From assembly GCF_003326795.1 (NCBI RefSeq), contig NZ_JPWI01000015.1, positions 1 through 64,000 on the forward strand: DNA of 64,000 nt, given 5' to 3'. The notes below the pieces were generated by a model, which saw only the letters and a program-made list of their open reading frames with translations, did not search any database and had not been told where the DNA came from. This DNA is from Thalassospira profundimaris (lineage in GTDB: Bacteria; Pseudomonadota; Alphaproteobacteria; Rhodospirillales; Thalassospiraceae). How positions within the stretch are numbered: position 1 is the first letter of the stretch; each line of letters opens with the position of its first letter. The translations under genes and the position numbers were made by a program. Shown here in pieces: positions 7,904 to 16,275 of this stretch.

Positions 7904-8518
7904 TCACAGTACCTGTCTGATTTTGGGAACGGCTATGTCCCTTGACTCGTGAAAATCGATAACGCCAGCGAAAATTCCATCGGCGTCATAGACGAAAACA
8001 CCTGCGGTATGATTCATCGTATAGCCGTTTTCTGTTGGAACTCGTTCGTATTTGGCCCGAAAAGCCCTTGCCGCTTTATCGATTTCATCAAGAGGACCGG
8101 TATAACCTTTGATGGAGGGATGGAAATTACGAACATATTCGGCCATTGCCTGAACGGTATCTCGTTGAGGATCGACCGTGATGAAAACCGCATGCAACCG
8201 CGAGGCATCCTCTCCGAGTTGTTCGAGCCAGCGAGTTATGTCGGATAAGGTCGTCGGGCAAATATCGGGGCAATATGTGAACCCGAAAAACACGAGTGTG
8301 GGGCTACCGATCCAATCTTCCGGGCCGACTTTCCTGCCGGAATGGTCTGTCAGTTGAAAATCCATCTCAGAAAAGGGAAGAGGCAAAGCGCTGATGCGTG
8401 TTTGACGCTGAGGGGCAGCTGGTCCATCCACCCGCCACCATCCCGTCAGCAAAGTTGCTACGAGCATGCTGACCGCTCCAGCAGCAGTCCAAACCATCTT
8501 ACGCCTTGAGACAGGCAT
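7904..8518 (-). CDS. SCO1/SenC-family copper chaperone (first copy)
   Basis: The 204-residue protein starts with a membrane anchor (KMVWTAAGAVSMLVATLLTGW) and continues as a thioredoxin-fold SCO domain. It has FGFTYCPDICPTTL (the CxxxC copper ligands) and, near the C-terminus, YTMNHTAGVFVYD with the third ligand His. SCO proteins insert or reduce copper at the CuA site of cytochrome oxidase, or protect against copper and thiol stress. It follows lspA by 46 bp on the same strand, so it may belong to that operon. A second SCO gene lies at 10910-11512. Confidence 0.9.
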   Translation of the reverse strand: MPVSRRKMVWTAAGAVSMLVATLLTGWWRVDGPAAPQRQTRISALPLPFSEMDFQLTDHSGRKVGPEDWIGSPTLVFFGFTYCPDICPTTLSDITRWLEQLGEDASRLHAVFITVDPQRDTVQAMAEYVRNFHPSIKGYTGPLDEIDKAARAFRAKYERVPTENGYTMNHTAGVFVYDADGIFAGVIDFHESRDIAVPKIRQVL

Positions 8519-8564
8519 CGTTTACTCCTCTAATATGGCGTTAAAATGGGTTCTGTTTTCCAGC

Positions 8565-9083
8565 CTAACTGGAGTTTTTACGTGCAACATCCGTTCTTTT
8601 TCCAAGGTCGGGTAAGAGCAAGCACAATGCCCCGATCGTAATGAAAACATCTGCGCTATTGAAAACGGGCCAATGGTATTGACCAACGTAAAGATTAAGA
8701 AAGTCTGTCACTGCATCGTCATAGAGACGGTCTATGAGATTCCCTATGGCGCCGCCAATGATCAAAGTGATGCCGATGATCTCGTTCATCCGTTGCGCCC
8801 GCCAGAGCCAAATAATCAGGACACCGACGATTCCAATCGCCAGGCCAGATAGAACGATGGGGCCCCAACGACCAAGGTCATCAAGAAGACCGAAACTGAC
8901 ACCTCGGTTGAAGACGAGGACGAGATCGAAGAAGGGCAGGAGAGGAATACGGTGCGGCGGATCCATGATGATCGTCTCTACGGCCCACTTTATCGTCAGA
9001 TCCACTACCGATAAAAAGGCGGCTCCCGCCAAGGAAAAGACGAATACAGGCAACTGCAACGGATATTTGCGGTTCTTATCCAT
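8565..9083 (-). CDS. lspA: Lipoprotein signal peptidase (signal peptidase II)
   Basis: The chosen ATG 9083 gives 172 residues, with GAGG-like bases within the M23 gene's stop region. Four membrane helices are present. Family motifs are FNRGVSFGLL, GGAIGNLIDR and FNSADVFI; the aspartates of the last two are the catalytic pair. LspA cleaves prolipoproteins in the inner membrane. This is likely an accessory copy, because it sits in a metal operon rather than beside ileS. It begins 4 bases after the M23 stop, so translation is probably coupled. Confidence 0.92.
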   Translation of the reverse strand: MDKNRKYPLQLPVFVFSLAGAAFLSVVDLTIKWAVETIIMDPPHRIPLLPFFDLVLVFNRGVSFGLLDDLGRWGPIVLSGLAIGIVGVLIIWLWRAQRMNEIIGITLIIGGAIGNLIDRLYDDAVTDFLNLYVGQYHWPVFNSADVFITIGALCLLLPDLGKRTDVARKNSS

Positions 9084-9087
9084 TGCC

Positions 9088-10437
9088 TCATCCCTCTTCC
9101 AGGATATAGGACTCATCCTGTGCTGTATTTTTCGGAGCTTTGATTTTCAGATCCTGCAACAATCGTTTAGCGGTCCGCCGGAACCGTGCAAGCTCGTCAT
9201 CTGTCAGTATCTGTCGTGAGGATAGCTCAACGGTCATCGGATTTACCTGCTTACCGTCTTGCATAACCTCGTAGTGCAAGTTAGGACCGCTGACCAGGCC
9301 GGTTGCGCCGACATATCCTATGACTTCGCCTTGCCGAACACGGCGCCCCTGCTCAACGTTGTCCTTGTACTTGCTGAGATGAGCGTAAGCTGTGGAGTAT
9401 CTGTTATCATGCCGGATACTGATATATTTCCCAAAACTTCCTTTGCGTTTCAGCTGGGTAACAATACCATCTCCTGCTGCGAGCACCGGCGTCCCCCGCG
9501 GGGCAGCAAAGTCTAGACCTTTGTGCATCCGTGTGTAACCGAGCACAGGATGTTCTCGCTGGCCAAACAGCGATGAAAGTTGTCCACCATCAACCGGGGT
9601 CTTTATCAGGTTCGTTTGAACGCTGTTACCTTTAGCATCGAAGAAGCCGGTAAAGCCTTCTCTGGTTTTATATCGGAAGTAGCTCAGTTTACGGTCGGCG
9701 AGGGTAACAGAGACGTAACTTAGCTTCCCGGGATGAGCTTGCTCATAATCGCCATCATCAAATCTTTCATAGCCCAGCGCGAAGCGATCACCTTCGCGAA
9801 TATCGCGTTGAAAATCGACGGCCAGCCCCATAACATCATATAATTGCAACAGAATAGACTGTGGTACTTCTTGTTTGCGTACTGCTTCGTAAAGACTGGT
9901 ATCCACCACGCCTGAAACAGATATCAATCTGGCGGAATGTTTGATTTGTTGGGTTTGTGCATCAAAACTATTGGAACTGGTGCGCTGGACAAAAATCAGA
10001 CGATCTGTCTCGGGTAGCAGAGTCAAATTTTCGAGGCGGCGTTCTTTCGCTTTTTCGGAGACTATACTGACAATCAAATCCAGTCTTTGCCCCACCTTTA
10101 GCGTACGGAGGTCAATCAATCCCTTCAGCCTGTTTATAGCCGCATATGCTTCGCTAGTGGGAATGCCGGCTTCGGTCAGCACGCCCAGCAGCGTATCCCC
10201 GGGGGCCAGAACCAGAGGTATGGTCATTTTGGTCGCCTCTTGCCGGATGGATGTCTGTTCTGGACTTGTATCTTCCCGCTGGGCATGATCAGTATCAAGG
10301 AACGCTGCGGCGGATGCCGACACATTCTGTTCTTTGATGTCCGGGTTTCGGGAAAAAGGCCACTCCAAAAGCATTATGATTGCCGTGATCCCCATAACTC
10401 CAAAACCGGTTAGACCATATACTTGAGTAGGCATCAT
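9088..10437 (-). CDS. M23-family peptidoglycan endopeptidase (MepM-like)
   Basis: The 449-residue protein has one N-terminal membrane helix (about 8-25), a LysM/OapA-like region (PGDTLLGVLTEAGI) and a C-terminal LytM domain. Zinc-site motifs are MHKGLDFAAPRGTPV, TAYAHLSKY and GPNLHYEV. Enzymes of this kind cut peptidoglycan cross-links in the periplasm. It overlaps the PCuAC gene by ATGA and is followed immediately by lspA. In such metal operons it may remodel the wall for an envelope complex; that role is inferred. Confidence 0.88.
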   Translation of the reverse strand: MMPTQVYGLTGFGVMGITAIIMLLEWPFSRNPDIKEQNVSASAAAFLDTDHAQREDTSPEQTSIRQEATKMTIPLVLAPGDTLLGVLTEAGIPTSEAYAAINRLKGLIDLRTLKVGQRLDLIVSIVSEKAKERRLENLTLLPETDRLIFVQRTSSNSFDAQTQQIKHSARLISVSGVVDTSLYEAVRKQEVPQSILLQLYDVMGLAVDFQRDIREGDRFALGYERFDDGDYEQAHPGKLSYVSVTLADRKLSYFRYKTREGFTGFFDAKGNSVQTNLIKTPVDGGQLSSLFGQREHPVLGYTRMHKGLDFAAPRGTPVLAAGDGIVTQLKRKGSFGKYISIRHDNRYSTAYAHLSKYKDNVEQGRRVRQGEVIGYVGATGLVSGPNLHYEVMQDGKQVNPMTVELSSRQILTDDELARFRRTAKRLLQDLKIKAPKNTAQDESYILEEG

Positions 10438-10913
10438 TCCTCAGGCCCTGAAGCACCCAGACTGTAGATTGGAACCGACACGTTTACCCGGCCTGCCTTC
10501 TCGAAAATCAAGGTCATTGGAAACCGTTCACCTTCTACCAACGCTCTTTGCAACCCAATGAGCATTATATGCAACCCTCCAGGAGCCAGTTTAACAGCAT
10601 CCTTCGCGGGTATTTCCACCGGACCAGCTGGCGACATTGTGGAAACGTTATCATTGGTCTTTATCTCATGAACTTCCGGCATGCTGGAAATTTCGGTTTC
10701 AATGCCGGTCAATACGTCGGCTGATGATCCTTCGTTTCTGATCGTGATATAAGCAGCTGATGGGCGAGATGTACCAATAGAAGCGCGGGCCCAAGGTGCT
10801 TCAACAACCAGATCTCCACCCCTAACAGACTCAGCAGTCGCCGGAAATGCAAACAGAAGGAATAACAATGACGAAAGAGTGTTGAATAAAACTCGAGACA
10901 TAGTGAACCTCAT
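10434..10913 (-). CDS. PCu(A)C periplasmic copper chaperone
   Basis: The 159-residue protein carries a signal peptide (FNTLSSLLFLLFAFPATA) and a cupredoxin-like PCuAC domain. The copper motif H-x(n)-M...H-x-M is visible as VHEIKTNDNVSTM and GGLHIMLIGL. It delivers Cu(I) to SCO or to the CuA site of oxidases in the periplasm. The ATG at 10913 overlaps the preceding SCO stop; an in-frame ATG at 10901 has a better ribosome site (GAGGTTCACT) and gives the cleaner signal peptide. It lies next to SCO, its usual functional partner. Confidence 0.9.
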   Translation of the reverse strand: MRFTMSRVLFNTLSSLLFLLFAFPATAESVRGGDLVVEAPWARASIGTSRPSAAYITIRNEGSSADVLTGIETEISSMPEVHEIKTNDNVSTMSPAGPVEIPAKDAVKLAPGGLHIMLIGLQRALVEGERFPMTLIFEKAGRVNVSVPIYSLGASGPEE

Positions 10914-11512
10914 AATCTCTGTTGGACGTCTGCTGCAATTTTTTCCGGAGACGTTCCGTAGCTGTAAGTACGGACAAATACACCTTCTGGCGAAATCAAA
11001 TATACTGCGGAAGTGTGACCCATGGTGTAGCCATCCGGAGCAGTTTCCTGTGGCAGCTTCTCGAAAAAAGCCTTGAAAGATTTAGCCGTCGCCGTGACTT
11101 CAGTCTCGGTCCCGGTTAACCCCACGATGGACGGATGAAAAGCAGAGACGTATTCTGCCATTGTTTCTACCCGGTCTCGTTCAGGATCAATTGAAATAAA
11201 CAACGGTTGGGTCTTTTGGGCGTCCGGGCCAAGCAGGTCCATCAATTGTGCAAGTTCACCAAGTGTCGTCGGACAGATATCCGGGCAGTTGGTAAACCCG
11301 AAAAAAACCAGAAGCCATTTGCCACGATAAGTTTGCTCCGTGACGGCATTTCCCTGGTGATCGGTTAGCGAAAATTCCGGACGAAGTGTGTCCGTGTTTT
11401 GCGATAACTCACTCACAAAACGTTGATTGCTACCCTGCGATGTGTACAGCCAGAGAAAGGCTGCCGATGCAACGACGACAGCTCCCCAAAGGGTAAGGCG
11501 TACAGTTTTCAA
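10910..11512 (-). CDS. SCO1/SenC-family copper chaperone (second copy)
   Basis: The 200-residue protein has an N-terminal membrane anchor, a thioredoxin fold with FFGFTNCPDICPTTL and a C-terminal YTMGHTSAVYL His ligand. It overlaps both the DsbA-like gene upstream and the PCuAC gene downstream by 4 bases, so all are co-translated. With PCuAC it should move copper to a periplasmic or membrane acceptor; the redox genes next door may keep its cysteines reduced. Confidence 0.92.
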   Translation of the reverse strand: MKTVRLTLWGAVVVASAAFLWLYTSQGSNQRFVSELSQNTDTLRPEFSLTDHQGNAVTEQTYRGKWLLVFFGFTNCPDICPTTLGELAQLMDLLGPDAQKTQPLFISIDPERDRVETMAEYVSAFHPSIVGLTGTETEVTATAKSFKAFFEKLPQETAPDGYTMGHTSAVYLISPEGVFVRTYSYGTSPEKIAADVQQRL

Positions 11513-12156
11513 TTTTTTTCCACCTCTGCCTTGACCAAATCATTCAGTTGTTGAGCACCGAACTCTGTCAGCGGCTTCCCGTTCACGAAGAATGTTGGCG
11601 TCTTGTTCACGCCGACTGCGCTGACATCCATCGCATCCATGTTCATCGTTCCCACAATATCGGGCATTTTCGCATCCGATTTTGCTTTTGGGATATCAAG
11701 ACCTGTGCCATCCAGAACTGTCCACGCGCTATCCGCAGGTCTTCCATGGGGCGCCCATCGAGGTTGAGTTTCCATGAGGCGTTCAAGAACCGGTTCAAAT
11801 TTACCCTGCAACCGAGCGGCTTCAAGAATACGAACGGCTTCCTCCGATGTTGGGTGAAACGCCGCATATCGAAGTATCAGGCGCACCTTGTCAGGATACG
11901 TCGACATGATTTCCTTGACGACGGGATAAAATGCCCGGCACGCTTCGCAGGCAGGGTCAAAAAATTCGACAATGGTAACTGGCGCGTCATCAGGGCCCAG
12001 CATAGGAGCGTGCGGTCGCACAAGTGGCGCGCTGTTTGCGTCCGAAGGTAAAGGGGGCGACAGGTTGTCACTGACAGGTTGATAAAACATCGCGCCGACG
12101 GCAAAAGCACCAAGAGCGACGACGGCAGTACCTGCTACAAAGGTTCGGCGGTTCAT
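11509..12156 (-). CDS. DsbA/DsbG-like periplasmic thiol-disulfide protein
   Basis: The 215-residue protein has an N-terminal signal or anchor (RRTFVAGTAVVALGAFAVGA, with a twin-arginine-like start). The thioredoxin fold has an FFDPACEACRAF active site (C-E-A-C) and a KTPTFFVNG cis-proline loop. The DsbA-type helical insert lies between them. It overlaps dsbB by ATGA, so the pair is likely an oxidation couple. The substrate may be SCO or PCuAC encoded downstream. Confidence 0.88.
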   Translation of the reverse strand: MNRRTFVAGTAVVALGAFAVGAMFYQPVSDNLSPPLPSDANSAPLVRPHAPMLGPDDAPVTIVEFFDPACEACRAFYPVVKEIMSTYPDKVRLILRYAAFHPTSEEAVRILEAARLQGKFEPVLERLMETQPRWAPHGRPADSAWTVLDGTGLDIPKAKSDAKMPDIVGTMNMDAMDVSAVGVNKTPTFFVNGKPLTEFGAQQLNDLVKAEVEKN

Positions 12157-12581
12157 GTCGAGGCCTTTCTGAATGGAATGGTGAGCAAAAGAATAATTGC
12201 GGCAAAGGCAGCGACCGAAAGAAACGGTAACGGCAAAGCTCCGAACAAGGTCTGCTCATTTCCGGTACAGGACGGTCCTCCTCGTGAACAGGGTTGCACC
12301 GTCTCAGGTATAATTCCCAAAAACAAAAGACTGTGCCACAGAGCTACAAGGCCTCCAATCACTGCTATCGGCAATGCATAACGGCGAACTGCGTTGTCAG
12401 ACAGGTAGGCAGCAATACCTAGTATAATGGTGAGGGGAAACATTGCGATGCGCTGGTACCAGCACAGAACACACGGTGTCCGTCCCATGATCTCGCCAAG
12501 GAATAGCGCGACAAGAGTAGATACAAGCGCGACTAACCAAGCCATATAGAGAGCGTTTTTTTGTGTTTGCACGGTAGGCAT
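12153..12581 (-). CDS. DsbB-like disulfide bond formation protein
   Basis: From ATG 12581 the protein is 142 residues with four membrane helices. TPCVLCWYQRIAMFPL carries the first CxxC, and QPCSRGGPSC the second cysteine pair, as in DsbB. DsbB reoxidises DsbA and passes electrons to quinone. A TTG 36 bases upstream would add residues but overlaps the CDF remnant. It is the first intact gene of the coupled operon reading to lspA. Confidence 0.85.
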   Translation of the reverse strand: MPTVQTQKNALYMAWLVALVSTLVALFLGEIMGRTPCVLCWYQRIAMFPLTIILGIAAYLSDNAVRRYALPIAVIGGLVALWHSLLFLGIIPETVQPCSRGGPSCTGNEQTLFGALPLPFLSVAAFAAIILLLTIPFRKAST

Positions 12582-12594
12582 CTGATCATTTGTC

Positions 12595-12798
12595 CTAGTC
12601 GGCAGAATCAGTTTCAACGGAATATCGGCTTTCGCGAACTGCCTGCGTAATAATCTGCAACGCTGACCAAAGGAAAATCCTGGTCGTTACGCCAGCGACG
12701 ACCAAGTCCGGCCATGCGGTGCCTGTAACAAAGACGCCGCTGGCTGCTAACAAAACGGCAACATTTCCAATAGCGTCGCGGAAACCTTCTGACGCACC
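12595..12798 (-). pseudogene. CDF-family cation efflux gene, 3' remnant
   Basis: An in-frame stop (12799-12801) precedes an open stretch reading GASEGFRDAIGNVAVLLAAS and then GVFVTGTAWPDLVVAGV. This is the characteristic DAIGN...WPDLIVA segment of cation diffusion facilitators (CzcD-like). Only about 68 codons remain, ending just before the dsbB start. It faces the MerR gene across the MerR-type operator, so an intact metal exporter once started this operon. The missing 5' part is not present elsewhere in the window. Confidence 0.7.
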
Positions 12799-12884
12799 CT
12801 AGAATTTTGGTTCGTTATCATCGCAGCTGGCAGATATGATTGTCTCAAAACTCTTTGATACATTCCCAATTCTCACGAAAGGTA

Positions 12885-12903
12885 CTATCTCTAGTAGCTA
12901 TAG
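12885..12903. promoter_or_regulatory. MerR-type operator/promoter
   Basis: CTATCTCTAGTAGCTATAG is a near-palindrome lying between merR and the former CDF gene. MerR-family heavy-metal promoters typically carry such a dyad in an over-long spacer (compare CTCTAGTAACTAGAG-type sites). It would control the leftward dsbB-lspA operon, though the exporter is now lost. Confidence 0.6.
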
Positions 12904-12922
12904 GTTCAAGGAGAAAATAAGA

Positions 12923-13363
12923 ATGATGAACTTGCTCACAATCGGCCGCGCGGCTGAAGCCGTCGGTTGCAAGGTGCAAACAATTCGGTATTACGAGCAG
13001 ATTGGCCTTTTGCCATCTCCATCCCGATCCGGAGGCAATCAACGACTGTATGACGAAGAAGCAATCAGACGGCTTAGTTTCATTCGTCATGCGCGAGAGC
13101 TTGGCTTCCCATTGCAAACCATTCGGGATTTGATAAGCCTTGCTGACAATCCCGAATACTCGTGCGAGGCAGCGGATGCGATAGCAAAAAAACAGTTGGA
13201 GGATGTTGATCGGCGTCTAAAACGACTTCAGGCGCTTCGACGCGAGCTTGAGCGTATGGTGGAGCAATGCAAAGGAGGGCGGATTGCAAATTGCCGAGTG
13301 ATAGAGACGCTTGGCGATCATACTCTGTGCGAAGCCAAGAATCATGACATACCTAAAGTTTGA
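12923..13363 (+). CDS. MerR-family metal-responsive regulator
   Basis: ATG 12923 is preceded by CAAGGAGAAAATAAGA and gives 146 residues; earlier in-frame starts run through the operator. The N-terminal winged helix reads LTIGRAAEAVGCKVQTIRYY, with NQRLYDEEAIRRLSFI after it. A dimerisation coiled coil follows (LEDVDRRLKRLQALRREL). Cysteines after it (YSCEAAD, VEQCKGG, ANCRVIETL) resemble the metal sites of the CadR/PbrR/ZntR branch, sensing Cd, Pb, Zn or a similar ion. It is divergent from the CDF remnant. Confidence 0.85.
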   Translation: MMNLLTIGRAAEAVGCKVQTIRYYEQIGLLPSPSRSGGNQRLYDEEAIRRLSFIRHARELGFPLQTIRDLISLADNPEYSCEAADAIAKKQLEDVDRRLKRLQALRRELERMVEQCKGGRIANCRVIETLGDHTLCEAKNHDIPKV

Positions 13364-13709
13364 CCATGACAATTCCTTGCAAAATCACTCTTTGCGATGT
13401 CGCTATTGATTGATACAGGCTGTAAGAAGTTCTGCAGCTATTCCCTTATTGATTGGTGTGATATGACATTCGTTTTCATTAGCGAGGTTAGGTGTCAGTA
13501 ATAGGAGCGTTTTCCGGTCTAATCGTCAGTGGCACATAATGTGATTTCACGGCGATGATTTCGATCTGGCGGCTATTAATCTGATCTCGTTCGCAGATAA
13601 AGTGGCTTTGGCACACGTGATAAAATCACTTTATCTGAACCAGAAATGCGCGATGAGTGCGAGTTTGGCCGCCGATAAGTGCAATCCTCTACAGATAACC
13701 GGCAAAGTC
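13364..13709. other. About 350-bp boundary region with an inverted repeat
   Basis: No gene is seen. CAGATAAAGTG (13594-13604) and CACTTTATCTG (13627-13637) are perfect 11-bp arms around a 22-bp loop. The region divides the metal island from the conjugative part. The hairpin could terminate the leftward gene that ends at 13710, or mark a junction or binding site. Confidence 0.5.
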
Positions 13710-16208
13710 TCACCGCTTCGGACCGGATCTGCGTTTCTGGGATTGGTCGACAGGCATTTCAGGCTTGTTGTCGCCACTGAAGAACTCGATACCCTTCGAT
13801 CGCATGACTTCCTGCAATGCCGTTTTGCCCAAGGCCAGTTCGCGACGCTCTCGCATGTCCTTGGGTGTCGTGCTATTCGACAATGCCGCATGCGCTTCTG
13901 TCGTCTTCTTGTGACGCGCTTTGAGTTGTTCAGGTGACAGGTCAGAGAGTGCCTTGCGAGCGGCTTCCTTGATGCGCGGATCAGCGGATTCCTGAACCTT
14001 GAAAGGCTCTGTTTTGCCCACTGACGCTGCCATGGCAAGTGCTTCCTTAACGGGGGTTGCTTGCTGTCGGCCGATTGCCGTTGGCGGAGCCGATGTGACA
14101 CCCGGGGCGAGATCCGGGCTCGAAGTCTTACGCGCTTCTGCTGTTGCTGGAGTTGCCGGTGACACTCCATCCCGGTTTCGATCAAAAGGAACAACATTGG
14201 GCGTTTTGGAAACGATTTCCTCTGCTGCTGCACGCATATGACGATCGCCTGCCTGGCGTGCAGCTTGGATGAATTCATTCCGTCGGCCTGCGTGCCAGGT
14301 CCCGTCGTTGAGCTGAAAAATTACATCTCCGGATTTTAAAGGATAGACGAAAGCATTCAGATCACGTTTCCCGATCGCATCATCAAGTTCCTTATCGATC
14401 ATATTGCTGTTCTTCAGAAGCCTGATATCTGCATTGTCAGACTGGCCAGCACGATTGAGCTCCCCGGCAAGACGCTCGGCAGTTGGACTGGCTGGCCCGT
14501 TTGATATCCGCTCAAAGGCCTGTATCATGGCAAAAGCACCATTTTCAGTTGCCTCTCCAGCCAGTGGTACCGGGTTTTTAAGGTCCGGATGATGCAGATT
14601 GACGTCAAGTTTTCCGGAATCAGAGGATGCAACCGAAATCCTGCCTTCCCCGATTTCCATCGATGCGCGCATTTTGCTATGCATCTGCTGATTGAAATCA
14701 TCACGCGGCGAAACGGGTGGAACCTGCTGGCGTGTCCCAGGATCGGGCATCTGAAGGATGTTTGAAACGTCCTGGCCCGCGCGGCGCCGTTGCTCGGCTT
14801 TCAATGCAGCAAGGCCGCGATTAAGCTCTTTGAGTTCCTTCCGATCCTTGCGAAAGGCGGCATTTCCTCGGCTCTTGCCATGTGCGGTCTCCTTGATGGC
14901 ACCAGGCGAGCCGCTGCGGATCAGGTTATTGATTGGAGCGCGGTATCGGAAAAGAGAATTCGCAATCGAATATTGTTTTTTGCGTGTTTCATTCAAGACT
15001 GACTGCTGTTCGCGGATTGCCAGAGCTAATTCCTGCCCGGTCATATTTTTGATTGCACTGCGCATACGATCAGCATTACCAGGATCGTCTGAAGGCAAAG
15101 GCATTCTGAGCCCAGGTTTCGCAGTCCTGTTGGCGGCTCGCTCACCTATTTCACCTGATCTTGCGCGCTTAAGAATGTCTTCAGCAGTCTGGAAGCCTCG
15201 AAGATGAAGAAGGTTTTTGCTACGTTCGAAAAAGTCCTTGAACGGTTTCAGGGCACGTTGGGCCAGAGGGTCGGGACGACGCTTTGCGGCATACATACCT
15301 GCAAAAGCAATTGCGGCACGCTCAATGGTTTTTTCTCGCTCGAAAGGTTCAGTCCTGATCCTGACTGCGCTCTCCTGGATTTCTCCATCTTCATTTACAA
15401 GCGTACCGATTTCGGGATTTTCCCTGTCCGAGACAAGACTTTGCCCTTCAGGAGCTTCTTCCCAGGTTTTCCCTCCGTCTCTTGAAAAGCGTGTTGCCAT
15501 TCCAAACGTCCGATCAAGAACTTCTCGTTCTTTTTCGGTCAACCCGGATGCAATGCTCGAAAACAGTTCTCGATGCACCGTTTTGTCCTGATCGAACTTG
15601 GACGGATTCAGAGAAAGGGAAATTGTCTGAGCCAGAGGATCGGTTTCAGGATCCTGTTCGGTCATGAAGCCTTTCTCTATCCCGGCCAGTTTCATTTTTG
15701 GATTAATCTGGCGAACAAGTTCCGCCAGATCTGACCGATAGCCCTCGATGTCACTGGTTTGCGCTTCCAGACGAGCAAACCGCTCAGGTGAGACATGCTT
15801 TTCAAGCAAAGCTGTCATTCGATGATCTTCTTGCTCTGAAACCCTGAAATTCCTCAGGGAATGTGTGAACATGCGGAATTTATCCGGTCCGACTTCATTT
15901 CGAAGTGCTTCGAGATATTCACTGTTCGGGGCGATCATGCCATCTGGGCCCATTGGGCCTCGCGACGAGAATGAATCATAGGCCGGTAACCACAATGCCT
16001 CAATCCCCCTGATCAGGTTGTCTGCGCGTCTGGGATCAAAACGACCGTTGGCCGACAATTCTCTAAGCAAGTCAGCACGATCCGCAACATAATTACGGCG
16101 TGCTTCCTGTAATAGCATACGGGATTTGATATGTCCGTTTTCCAGTCGTTGCAAATCTGCGGGCAGCATCCTGTTCCTCGCTTTCACAAACTCATGAGAG
16201 ACGAACAT
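13710..16208 (-). CDS. Large protein with a degenerate zincin-like domain (polyvalent-protein relative)
   Basis: The track-length protein is 832 residues from ATG 16208. An in-frame ATG at 16169 has a much better ribosome site (GAGGAACAG) and may be the true start. Residues about 150-370 resemble the zincin domains of the giant protein and of the 36.4-kb gene. Here the motif reads VHRELFSSIASGLTEKE instead of HELYHSL or HESWHSI, so the second His is missing. The downstream IERAAIAFAGMYA segment is conserved. The C-terminal half is charged and low in known motifs. Catalysis is unlikely; a structural or decoy role is possible. Confidence 0.6.
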   Translation of the reverse strand: MFVSHEFVKARNRMLPADLQRLENGHIKSRMLLQEARRNYVADRADLLRELSANGRFDPRRADNLIRGIEALWLPAYDSFSSRGPMGPDGMIAPNSEYLEALRNEVGPDKFRMFTHSLRNFRVSEQEDHRMTALLEKHVSPERFARLEAQTSDIEGYRSDLAELVRQINPKMKLAGIEKGFMTEQDPETDPLAQTISLSLNPSKFDQDKTVHRELFSSIASGLTEKEREVLDRTFGMATRFSRDGGKTWEEAPEGQSLVSDRENPEIGTLVNEDGEIQESAVRIRTEPFEREKTIERAAIAFAGMYAAKRRPDPLAQRALKPFKDFFERSKNLLHLRGFQTAEDILKRARSGEIGERAANRTAKPGLRMPLPSDDPGNADRMRSAIKNMTGQELALAIREQQSVLNETRKKQYSIANSLFRYRAPINNLIRSGSPGAIKETAHGKSRGNAAFRKDRKELKELNRGLAALKAEQRRRAGQDVSNILQMPDPGTRQQVPPVSPRDDFNQQMHSKMRASMEIGEGRISVASSDSGKLDVNLHHPDLKNPVPLAGEATENGAFAMIQAFERISNGPASPTAERLAGELNRAGQSDNADIRLLKNSNMIDKELDDAIGKRDLNAFVYPLKSGDVIFQLNDGTWHAGRRNEFIQAARQAGDRHMRAAAEEIVSKTPNVVPFDRNRDGVSPATPATAEARKTSSPDLAPGVTSAPPTAIGRQQATPVKEALAMAASVGKTEPFKVQESADPRIKEAARKALSDLSPEQLKARHKKTTEAHAALSNSTTPKDMRERRELALGKTALQEVMRSKGIEFFSGDNKPEMPVDQSQKRRSGPKR

Positions 16209-16226
16209 TATATCACAAGAAAAAGA

Positions 16227-16248
16227 CGGGTGATAATTGTTTCACCCG
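16227..16248 (-). terminator. Intrinsic terminator after the giant gene
   Basis: CGGGTGA and TCACCCG are perfect arms around an 8-base loop, followed on the minus strand by TCTTTTTCTT. It lies 28 bases below the giant gene's stop. A TTGCAAGAAAA half-site (16251-16261) just before it may belong to the promoter of the next gene. Confidence 0.7.
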
Positions 16249-16275
16249 CCTTTTCTTGCAAATAAGATTTAATGG

